A stretch of DNA of 64,000 bases from Yamagishiella unicocca (Eukaryota; Chlorophyta; Chlorophyceae; Chlamydomonadales; Volvocaceae), in NCBI GenBank assembly GCA_003116995.1, contig BDSL01000014.1, positions 992,001-1,056,000 of the forward strand, read 5' to 3'. The notes under the pieces are model-generated. The model was not told the origin of the DNA. It made no database searches and saw only the letters and a list, made by a program, of their open reading frames with translations. The position numbers were made by a program, and so were the translations under genes. Of this stretch, positions 24,871-35,100 are shown one piece after another (the stretch's first letter is position 1; each line of letters opens with the position of its first letter).

Positions 24871-25609
24871 GCGTGCATGCTGGCCTATTGGTAATGGCGC
24901 GCCTCATGCAACGCAAGGATTCCGTCTTTGTAGAGCTGTCAAGCTGGGGGGTTGCAGAGGGAACTCTGGGGACACGTTGCGGCAGTCTGTGGCGCGAAGG
25001 CAGGCCCTCCGCTACTCACCGCAAGAAAACCGTGCTCAACCTGTACTTCCCGTGCTGTGCTCCGGGCCATTTCAGCACAGATACCTTTCTATGAGTGCCA
25101 TACGGCGCCATGAACAACATCCCGCGGCGTATTTGAAGGCGAACCGGCCATTAGCTCCAACATGAAATCTCGGCTTCGGAGTCGGGTTGGAGAGAGCTTA
25201 CTAACAAGCGACCGGTGGGCAAGCATGGCGATCATGCATTACGCACGGGGTCGCGCCTACCGGTGTGACAGGGTGCGACCACTATCGATTGATCACGCCG
25301 GTAGACGCGACCAGGACAGGCATATTAACCTCCGTTTTCACTAAACTGTCTAGATCACTTAAAACACTTAAGGGGACAGCGTGCCACAGGAACCTCACAT
25401 CGGCCCGTTGGAAACCGCGATTCTGGCGTACATCTTGACGTCCGTTTCCTCCATACGTCCATTTAGAACTGTGCGCTGCAGGATAGCGTTAACAATCGTG
25501 TAGCATCGGCGTCCCGATCAGCGCACTAGTTATTTGCAATTCCCTGTACCGGTAGTTGGTATATACAAGTATCCTCTGGCGACTATTTGCGATCCTTGGA
25601 TCAGCTTGA

Positions 25610-27888
25610 ATGGCACCTATGGCAGTCCGCTCCTGTTCAAGCAGCACAAGAGCCCCGCTGGCTTCGGCGACGCCACGGCGCCAGACATTCGCGGCGGTCG
25701 CGCTGCCTCGCAGTTGGGGAGTGGCGTTTGTGCAGCAAGCGGCCCAAGCATCACCTGCCGCGACCTCAACATATGCTAGAGATCCTGAGCTTCAGGTATG
25801 GCAAAGAGTCCAGCAGTCGCCTCTTCCAAATCTCCCAGAAAACCTCGCGCTTGGTTCTTACAACGGGCGTTACGTTCCCATTGGTCTACCCTCTCCGACT
25901 TTTTACAGTCTGCACTGGATGATCTTTTTGCGGACACAATCCACAAGGGCCGCAAGTAAGACAGCCCAGCAGCGGGTTCGAGCACTGTCTCGCCATCCCT
26001 GCAGGATATCTAAACATGTAACATCGCCCTCATTTGTCACAGGCGCGTGCCACGGGGCGAAATCCAACACCACCTGGACCGTATCGCCGAGCTGGGCAGC
26101 CGGCTGGGGCTCAACCGAGTGCTCCCCGAGTGGAACGATGGTGGGTGCAACCGAAGAGTGCTTTGACGCAGTCCTATGCCGATACAGCAAACACGTGAGT
26201 CCGGCGTGCTTTACACCTGGCAATCGGCGCTCTAGCCAGCCAAGCACAGCAGCGAGCTCCACCACCTGTCGACAAGAAGACACTGCGTATACCCTACCCC
26301 TGCTTGTACCCCGCCCCGCCCCGCTAATTACTCCGCCCGCAGGCGCCTTCCAGGAGCTCATAACAACCAACACGAACGGCGTAACCACGGACAACGTCTG
26401 CACCCTCCAGCGTATGACGTTCGGCATCGTGCGCCCCGCGGATCTCCTGGTGGACATCGACGCTTCGGCAGCGGCAGGCGCATCTGGCAGGCCGAACCAG
26501 GTGCGGGTGCAAGCCGGAGCACGCAAGGGAGCGTCAGGCCGATGCTCGTGCCCCGAGCACCTGCTGCCAGACGGATCTGCGCTCAGCCGCATGGGCCCCG
26601 GGGCTAGCGCTGCGCGTGCCGCCGGCACGCCTCCACTTTGTTCGCCACCACTGAAAAGGCGTACCGGCTTCAAGGGTTGTGACAGCTGTGTCTAGGCTGG
26701 TGCAGGACCGCGCCCCGATTACTGCTGCGCAGTTGAGCGTCCTCACTTCACTGCAGTTGCTCCCGACGGACTCAGAGGGGCGACCCCGGCCTGAACGTCT
26801 GCGCGCTGCGTCCGCCCCCCACACAGATCAAAGGCCCGCTGTCGGGGCTCGATGGCGGCGCTGCCAACGGCTACGCCCTTAGGACGTACTTCGAGGTCTT
26901 GAGCAACGGCGCGCTGGGAACCATGAGCGTGGATGCATCGTACGACGCGACTGACGCGGATCCCTCCAAGTACGTGCTACCGTACCTTGGTTCCCGCCGC
27001 GCCGTGCAGGTCTGGGCCCTAGGCTGGGCCCTAGGCTGGCGTGCCCCTCGGGACACCGTTGCACATGCTACAGCCTCGAGCATGCCGTTCGTCCCCTGCG
27101 TCTGCTACACACGGGGTGTCGTGTCATCATCTGTGCGCGCGCTTGCTGCGAGGAATTCCTTGTTTTTTCGTGTACCTGTTTCGTGAAAAGCCCCGGGGGT
27201 CCCGCCTTACCACCGACCCTAGGCTGCTCATAGCCCCGTACTCCCACGGAAGTGGCGTTCCGCGAGCGATCCCCCCACGCGGTCACCCACTATTGGCGTG
27301 TCGGTACCCGCATCTACCCACCATCGCGTGCAGTTTGGGCGTTACGTTTTCCGCCTTCAAGGTGGAGCCGGCGCTCAAGGACGCCGCGTCGCTGGCGCTG
27401 TGGCGCGAGGCGCTGGCGGAGCACAACCCCAACATGGTGAGAGTGAGGGAGCGGGTGAGGGAGCCTGCTACTGGCTTGCGGCGAAAGTAGCACCGTGTGG
27501 TAAAGCCCCAGCTGACCTCGGCGAATGCAGACTTGCAGAGGGAACCTTGGTGTCCACAAGCCACGCATTCCCAGCGTCGATGTGCACCTGCTGGCGGGGC
27601 AGGCACTGTCTGTATAGGAACCCGCTCCCTGATGCGCTGGTGCCTCAGCTGCCGCCGCCGTAACCCGGGGTCTGGTGCCCGAGATGCACAAGAGTCATCC
27701 TATCCCCGACGCAAGTAACTTTTGCGCGTTGCAATTGCGGACGCCCACAGGACGCAAACGGTGCCATCGAAATTTCCTTTCCGAAGAAGCCGCGCGCCCT
27801 GCTGAAGTACATTGTGATGGAGCCCGACCTGCAGCTGTCGATTGGTGGCTCGGGGGACTTCCTGGCGGTGAAGCGGGTGCCGCTGTGA
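25610..27888 (+). CDS. Plastid-lipid-associated protein (PAP/fibrillin), tandem copy 2
   Basis: Exons 25610-25795, 25909-25955, 26043-26140, 26343-26500, 26827-26969, 27334-27436, 27751-27888; 290 residues, stop TGA. The N-terminus (MAPMAVRSCSSSTRAP..) looks like a plastid transit peptide. The body parallels copy 1 exon by exon: DDLFADTIHKG, HHLDRIAELGSRLGLNR, LALWREALAEHNPNM and the C-terminal YIVMEPDLQLSIGGSGD strand. The internal exons have identical lengths and phases to copy 1. Divergence is uneven: exons 4 and 5 differ strongly, while most of exon 3 and the end of exon 6 with its flanking intron are nearly identical. Same inferred role in plastid lipid structures; substrate or partner unknown. 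Confidence 0.88.
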
Positions 27889-27990
27889 GGGCGCGGCTGC
27901 TCGGGCGCGAGAGTTGGAACCTACCCGACGCTGTGACGTGTGCATCGGTTTTGGACGAGAGTGCGAGGGATTATTGTACTACGTGATTAT

Positions 27991-27995
27991 TGTAA
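27991..27995 (+). terminator. Poly(A) signal TGTAA of fibrillin copy 2
   Basis: TGTAA 103 bases after the stop codon, sense orientation. Confidence 0.55.
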
Positions 27996-28010
27996 CCATT
28001 CCGCAATTGT

Positions 28011-28036
28011 TGTCGTAACGGTTACAGTGGGTTCCA
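28011..28036 (-). mobile_element. Retroposon 3'-end copy, 5'-truncated
   Basis: Contains CGTAACGGTTACAGTGGGTT, the reverse complement of the family's end. Only about 26 bp of the family is present; no clear target-site duplication was found. Confidence 0.6.
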
Positions 28037-31000
28037 GTCGGGCAGTCGGGTGTTGGTGCAGTCGGGCTTCGGCGGCGGAGGTGCTGTACGGGCGGTCGGC
28101 GGAAGTGGCCGTGGGGTTGGTCCCGCGGGCGGAGCGGGAAGGTGCTGGCTGGGGCGAGCAGGGCATCCATTGCGGCGAGGTAACGGGCGAGGGCCCGTAC
28201 GGCGCAGGTGCTGAGAGCTGCACTTGGCCGGAGCTAGCAGGATCGAGTGCGCTAGGGCATCACGGGCCGTCGCGGTGCCGAGCTGCTCGATGCGGGGCGT
28301 GTGGTCGGCGGGGTCGTGCCTGGCTGCGTCGGGCAGTGGTGGAGGGAAGCCGGTGAAGACAGCGGACAGGTGGGAGACCTACGATTGCACCGTGCCCGCG
28401 CTGGGACGTCCGTCGGCTCGGAGGCGTCTCGGGCGCTCGGGGAGCCAGTGGCTTTCCAACTACAATAAGGGGTCGTCGGAGGTGCTGCCGGGGGACGAGG
28501 GCGGGCGGGCAGAGCTGGGCCACATAGTGTGGCTGCCGCTGCCGCCCGGGGTGGCTCCAACTTGCCGCGCGCGGATCCGGCGGTATTTACCGTCGGCGTT
28601 TCCCAGGTAGATAAGGATCGCAAGTTATCAATCATCGGTGTTGCAGAAAGTGCGGCCGGAGTTGGGGCGATTTGAGGAGCATTATTGCGCCACACCAATT
28701 GCATGCCTGGTGACGCTGCCGCCCCGTTTCTCCAACATATTTAAATGTTCGCCACCTGTGAGCGGGAAACGGGATACGACCTGAGATCGCAAGTAGCCGC
28801 CGCGACTTCCGCCCTCCCGCCCGCGGCGCTGTTTAAACTCTTTTCCGATGTGCCAGCCTTAACTTCCGGCGTTAGCGCAGTGAGACAGGTATTATTTGTT
28901 ACAGGATCGAGAGACGTCCCGTCGGCACCCAATCCGGCCGTGCGGAATCGCGCCACACTAATCCAGAATGGAACGACGGACGAGCGTGGGAGCTTCCGGA
29001 TTGGTAGATCAGCCACCTGGTGCCAATATTGCGCCATTAAAAAGGCTTCCACGACCGCCGTGGTTCTTAAAAAATATCCTTGCTTACATACCCGGTGCCT
29101 GAATAGGCAATCTGGGCGACGAACGATGTTACGACAAGTTGGACCCATGGACCGTCATGGACTGTGGGTGGCCCGGCCCGTCAAAAAGGGGCGTGGGAGA
29201 CCAACCTTCATGGGCGGCGGCGCATCCATGGCCTACGTGGGCGCCCCTCTGTAACTCGACTTTCACGACCGGGACCCGTGCGTTGCACTCCAGCCACCGC
29301 AACTCCGTGCGCACTCCACTCACGCCCATTGAGGCAAGTCCATCAACGGGCTGTATGGGCGACCCATTCGCGTTTGGATTGGGACATGGTCGCTTCCCTT
29401 CACTCGCTCTGTGAGCGCTGATGGCTTGGCACCAACCCCCTTCCTGGAGCACGGCTTGACAGGCGCGCGCTGTTGGCATGCCGGAGCGCCCACCGGCATG
29501 CACAGACCCAAAGGGTCGGATGCCTAAGGGACGGAGCAGGCCGCCCAGCGCTGCATGGGAGCGGAGTATCAGGGTGCAACCAACCTTGTCGCCGGGGGGC
29601 TGCGTTGTGCAACCGACAACGAACAGAACGGCACGTGGACGGCACCGTCGTTCGCGTTTCGATTTGGCTCAGCTCGAGCCGACTGGAATACAACATTTAA
29701 GGCCACAGCTGGACAGCTGGACACAGGTTCGTGGTGGGCGCTGCTTTTGAGTGTTGGAGCGGAACACGGGCCGTGACTCCACCCTCGCTCGCCAAGCACG
29801 CCGCTGTTTTTTAGTTTGCGTCGCAGTGTGTGCGGTTGCACAAGGGCGGCACGGGTTGTCGCGTGCCTCTACTGTCGTGGGGGGGGGGACCAACCCGGTG
29901 GAGGAGGAGGAGGAGGCCCCCGGTGTGAATTTTGCCGCCGTCGCTGGGAGTCAGCAGCAGGTAACTCCCACCCTAGGGAGAAGCTTACAAGGTTACCCTG
30001 CGTTGTTGGTGTGCCCCAAGCTGTACTTGAACACGGTTGTGCCTGAGACTCCCGATCCCAAGGCGGCTGCTGTGTTGAAGGAGTATGGCCTCGGGGTCCC
30101 TCAGATGTTGCATGCACGATCACGCAGCAGTTGTTCACCCCGCGGCTTCGGCGCCCTGCAGCCGCGCTGTCACGTGCTGGCCGGCGACGCGTGCTGGGCG
30201 GCACGCTTTGTGCTCGGGGATGGTGCCGCCGTCGGGCAGCGGCTCCTGCACCCGTGGCAGCAGGCGCTGCAGGTCTACCTGGAGCTCCTTCACCCTGCTC
30301 CCCCCCCCCTCGCCCTCCTCACGGTGGACGCGGCGGGCTGGGCGCGGCTGGCCTGCCCCCGGATGCGTGGAGTGTGGTCAGCGGCCTTGCCTGCCTCCCA
30401 CCGGTGTCTGATGTGGCGGAGGAGGCTCTGCTGCCCGGCGACTGCCGATTGGCATGCACAAGCCTCACAATGGTTTGGTACGTAACGCTGCGTAATCAGG
30501 ACCTGCGAGGAGACGCACTCAACGAGGACAACGACGATTATGATGTTGTCTACCGTTGGACTCTCAGCTCTGTCAGCCGGCACTTCGCAGGTGAGTTCCA
30601 TGTAATCCGCACGTTGGTTTGCTATGCAACGCTCTGGCCCTCCACGACAAGGCCACGTCGATGGCGCTTCGCCGTACTGACCATGCGGCATGCACCCGGA
30701 ATTGGCGCATGCATGCAGTTAATGTCGGCTTCTTCTTTCTCTTCTGTCAAGGTGGTTCCTATCCTTGCGTGGCGAAACAACCCTGCCGTTGTCACACACG
30801 CGGCTAAGCAACCGGCCCGTAGTGATCACCCATGCTCTACACAAGGAATCGGCCCGTACGGATGCAGAGGGGTCCCGCGCTTTCTCCGGCTTGGAGGAAG
30901 CCGACACCCCTTGTTCCTGTGCGTTGGGGGCGTCTGCTGGCTGCTAGCGCTGGCTTGTTTTCTTGTCCCCGTTGTGCCTGTGGCGGGCTGGCGCGTCTTG

Positions 31001-31181
31001 GTCTTTGTCCATGTCGGGTGCTGTCTGCGGTGTCTTGCTTGTCTTTTTCGAATGTCGTTTGTGCCAATATTCCTTTCTCTGGTTGGCGCGGTGGCTGGCC
31101 CCTCCGTGATGCTCCGTGTGAATTGCGACTGTTCCAGGGTTTGTCCTCCTGCCAATTGCCGGCTTCCTTTTTTGGGCTGCT

Positions 31182-31241
31182 CTGCACGGGCTTTTCGTTG
31201 TTGTAACGGTTACAGTGGGTTCCTGCACGGGCTTTTTGTTG
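31182..31241 (-). mobile_element. 22-bp retroposon insertion with 19-bp target-site duplication
   Basis: The 22 bases 31201-31222 match the family 3' end. They are flanked by CTGCACGGGCTTTTCGTTG (31182-31200) and CTGCACGGGCTTTTTGTTG (31223-31241), 18 of 19 identical. This is the structure left by reverse-transcribed insertion with extreme 5' truncation. Confidence 0.75.
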
Positions 31242-31476
31242 TCACCATTTCCGCTGTTTCGTGCGGGTTGCGCGTGTCATTTTGTGGTGCCTGGCGGTTG
31301 GCTGCTGTTTTGGGCGGGGTGGCGTTGTTTGTGCCTTTCAAGGCTTTCCTGTGCTCTTCGGGGTGTCTGCTGGATTCAGCCCCGGCTGTCGTATGGTGAG
31401 GCCCGGCATGTGCCCTTCCTCTTGTCCAGGGTTCGCCCGGGCTTGGGGACACTGAAATCTCTCATCATCTCAATAT

Positions 31477-31532
31477 CACCAACGATGTGCAGCCTTAGCA
31501 TCTGTAACAGCTAAGGCTGCACATCGTTGGTG
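31477..31532. repeat. Perfect 23-bp inverted repeat with 10-nt loop
   Basis: The left arm 31477-31499 begins CACCAACGATGTGCAGCC and the right arm 31510-31532 is its exact reverse complement; the loop is ATCTGTAACA. The right arm runs into the repeat shared with 61434-61600. It could be a transposon terminus, a small-RNA hairpin or a cruciform; no evidence decides. Confidence 0.9.
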
Positions 31533-31680
31533 CCACGGACTGAGGCTGAAGTACGCTTATCTCGTGCGACTCCTAGTGATGAAGGGGGAGTCTATTCGAC
31601 TTCTATCCGTTAGGACAACTCGGCCTTCGTCCACGTACGGTCGCTCGGCCTTGGAGGTTCCCCTTTATTACAAATTTACT
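31527..31680. repeat. Dispersed repeat shared with 61434-61600
   Basis: Both copies begin CGTTGGTGCCACGG and share CTGAGGCTGAAGTACGCTT, CTAGTGATGAAGG, CAACTCGGCCTTCG and TACGGTCGCTCGGCCTTGGA, with small indels. Same orientation in both places. It is probably an LTR or terminal piece of a retroelement. Confidence 0.75.
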
Positions 31681-32115
31681 CGTACTGTACGGCGTTATTG
31701 TGAGTACCTCTAGTTGTTCTTGAGAAGCGAGCATGTAGCAAAGTAGGCTTAATGGTATAGATTATGCCACTTAACAAATATAGCTACAGGGGGCTTGGGT
31801 TTTTTAAACGTACGATGTATAGGACACTCTTGACACGAGAGCATTCTCTGCTGCTCATATCATTTTGCGCAAAGTAAAGTCCTTGGGCGCTGACATGCCT
31901 GCGCAAAAGACCGCGTACTGCAGGTTTCCCGCCCAAGCAAATAAGCGTTCCTACATATGGCACGACGTGTCAGCGAAAATGGTCAGCAGCAGCACCCATT
32001 AAATGGCGCCAGATGCCGCTGCTCACCAAGCGACCGTAGCGGGAGCTCCGGACCAGCGGACTGGCACTTTAAGCCGCGCCAGAACCAGAAACAAAGTCGC
32101 CTTTTACGGCTGCGA

Positions 32116-35100
32116 ATGGGAGGATGGCGACTAGGTTTACAGTTTTTGGCTCTTCTTTCGACTCTGCTGCTGGTCGGGGCTCAAGACTTTGATAACGTAC
32201 AGTCATCATGTACCCGTCCACACGAATACCGCATCGTGCAGAGGTCAGGCATCCAGCAAACTGCTGTACCTTGGTCTCAACTGAGACTAGTTGTTAAATT
32301 GCTCAACCCCTATTGTCACTGCCCGCTACTGCAGTTGTGACCATAAACGGGTCGCCGAATGGAAGGTTGTGACAGCCCGGCTTGCGTTCGCGTCGATGCT
32401 GCATGATTGCGTTGGAGATGGCACCAACTCGGCGAGTCGAGTAAGTGGGAAATCTCCATTCCGTACCTCAACTTGAACCTGGCGACTCGACGCCCTGGCG
32501 TCTCCCTGCCACGCCTGCCCTCCCCCCTATCTCTTCACTCCCCCGCCCCGCCCAGCTTCCAATCCCGCCCTCTATCCCCCACCCCCTCCATTTCCGCCCT
32601 CTACACCCCCCTCTTCCAATTCTGCTCTCACTCGTCCCCCGCCAGTTCCGCTCTCCTCCCCCCGCTGTCTTCCTCAAACACCCTCGCCTCCAATTCCGCC
32701 CTCTGTATCCCCCCCCTCCAATTCCGCTCTCCATCGCACGTTACTGCAGCCTCTTCGCATTGTCGGCCCCGACGGCGCCTTCACACGCACCATCGCGCAA
32801 TTGACCACGGGCGGCGAAACCTCCTTCACCAACAGAACGGGCATCGCCATCGCGTACGACATAGTCCAGCCCGTAAGCAGGAGGGGGGGGGCACGTGCCA
32901 ATTTTCACGCCTGCTGCAGCCATCCATGAAATCCCGAAAGCGAGCACGCCAGCAGGGAGCAAGGCTTTCGACACGAAACGGGCGCCTCGGATTGGTTTGA
33001 GCGAATTCATGGCGTCTGAACGCAATGAGCGAGGCCCCCGCGCGGCTTCGCTCGCGCCGCTGCCTCCTGGTCCAATCCTTTCAACTCCCCCCCTACTGGC
33101 CACCGGTTGTTTGTCCCCCTGTGACGACACTCTTCCTACGCTTACCCTACCCCTCCCCACGGACTTTCTCCCCACCGACACAACCCCAGGCGAACTTCTC
33201 CGCCACCCGGAGAGCTATGTTGCTGAACGCTCTGCCGCCAAACGCCACACACGGCTACGACGCAATAATTGCGTCGCCGTCCTCGTTCGGTGATGCAGCC
33301 CAGGTGCGTGTTTTGATCAGCCGTGTGCGGTGGTGGTTGGGGCGGGGGGGGGGGGAAATAGCTGTGTGCTGTTCGGTTCTGGCAGCCCTGCTCGGCGTGG
33401 GAGTGATGTATTACCACTCCCACCACCTCCGCCGCATTGCGGTCATGGACATCGACTGCCCCCGCGCCCCCCCCTTCTCCCTTCCTTCCCTCCCCTCCCC
33501 CCCACCACCTCGCCATTTTGTTGATTCGTTTCTGCCCTCTGTTTCTTATGTCGCGTAACCAGGTCTCCTCGCCCACACCCCGCCTACCGTCCCCTCTCCT
33601 TCCCCCCCGCGCCCCTGGGGTGTCCCCCGCAACCCCTCAGGTCCCCGGCAAGCTGCTGGACCTGTCCCGCATCGTCTCCAACGACGCCGTGCTCGCGTGG
33701 GAAGGCATCCAGCCGCAGCTGCGCGGCACCGCCGTCACCTACGACGGGGCCATCGTGGCCCTGCCTCTGCAGCCCGTGCCCTTCATCACGTACTACCACC
33801 TGGACGTGTTCCGGCGGGACGGGCTGCAGCCCCCCGCCACCTGGGAGCAGTTCGCGGACCTGGCGGAGCGCTACCACGGCCGGGACGGACTGGTGGGCGC
33901 ATGCACCTGGCTGCCCGGTGTGTGTGTGTGTGTGTGGGGGCGGGGGTGGGGGCGGGGGTGGGGGCGGGGGTGGGGGCGGGGGTGGGGGCGGGGGCGGGGG
34001 CGGGGGTGGGGGTGGGGGTGGGTGCATGTGTGTCGGCACCGTGTACATGGGCTGCCGAGCGGCGTGCGTGGTGACATGAAGACAAACGAAGACGTGTCGT
34101 AGCGTGCGCGCATGTAGCGCCGAAACCATGTACGGCAGTGCTGACGTGTCGTGATGGTCCTGGCTGCCGGGCGCGCCTGGCTGCCTGGTTGCTGGGGGCT
34201 GCACAGCGTGCGGGGGGCCCGCCGCCAGCGGGTCGAGGCCGCCGCGTGCGCCAGTGCTCACGTTCGGGGCGCCCCGGGCAGCGATGTGACGGTGTGACGG
34301 TGTGATCAGCTTGCCAGCGGGACCTGGTGGGGCTGGAGGTGGCGGGTGGCGCCACCAGGTTGCCGCCAGCATTGACTTGCGAGTCGCGCAGTGGAGTGTG
34401 TCGAGCTATGGGTGCAGAGCGGCGGGGTGGAAAGGGCCGATCCGGACGGGACCAGGGTGCGGCGGAGGGGCTGGGATGCGCGGCGGTGCATCTGCTGCAG
34501 GGGAAGGGGTTGCAGATCCTGCCGCAGAGAGTCGCCGGTTCGATGCGCCGCGAGCTCGCTGTTGACTCGGCTACCTGTCCCCGGCCGTCTCGTTGCAGAT
34601 TGCCGCGGAGAGAGCCTGGTGTTGAGGTACATCCTGGGCAGCTACGTGCAGACCCACGGGCCCACACAGGGGCTGCTGTGGGACGCCGCAACCCTGGAGT
34701 CGCTGGCGGACACGCCGGCTGTCGTTGCAGCGCTCCGGGTAAGGGCCCGGGGTGTGAGGGCAGGGGCCGGTTAAGGGCCCGGGGTGTGAGGGCAGGGGCC
34801 GGGCAGGAGCCCGGGGGGGGTCGGGCAGGGGCCGGGCAGGGGCCCGGGGGGGGTCGGGCGGGAGCAAGCGCGGAATGGGAGGGGTGGGAGGATGGAGTAG
34901 GCGGGCCGGCAGGGCAGGGGTATACGGGTGAAAGAAGTTTCGAGGTGCATGCTGGAGAGGTGGGTGAGGATACGAAAGCCGAAGGTCGTATGTCGACCTT
35001 CGGCGGCTAAGCTAAACCGGCGGCGGCTAGACGAAAGGAAGCGAGGTCTCCGCGTGACGCAAGGAAAAGTTTTCGTGAAACGGGCTGGTTTTGGGCGCTA

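Larger units (their letters stand above)
24314..25609. other. Spacer between the two fibrillin genes
   Basis: Contains the poly(A) signal of copy 1, a short AT-rich repeat block (24758-24870) and the presumed promoter of copy 2; TATATACA at about 25559-25566 lies about 45 bp upstream of its ATG. No coding exon is recognised. Confidence 0.55.
27889..32115. other. Gene-poor repeat region between fibrillin and cyclase genes
   Basis: Holds the poly(A) signal of fibrillin copy 2, two retroposon 3' ends (28011-28036, 31201-31222), a perfect hairpin (31477-31532) and a repeat shared with 61434-61600. Open frames at 28224-28610, 28745-29254, 29555-29776 and 29751-31399 are long, but I could not tie any to a family or a coherent exon chain. 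Some may be decayed transposon sequence. An in-frame ATG at 31957 precedes the signal-peptide ATG of the cyclase gene at 32116. Confidence 0.5.

Noticed and set aside
28252..28704. Minus-strand frames suggestive of a retroelement gag (PADHTPRIEQLGTATARDAL)
   Set aside because: Too short and too uncertain; no zinc knuckle or neighbouring pol was found.
30131..31399. 422-residue plus-strand frame with hydrophobic stretches
   Set aside because: It crosses a retroposon insertion with its target-site duplication, and the hydrophobic part is T/G-rich low-complexity sequence; no membrane protein family is recognisable.
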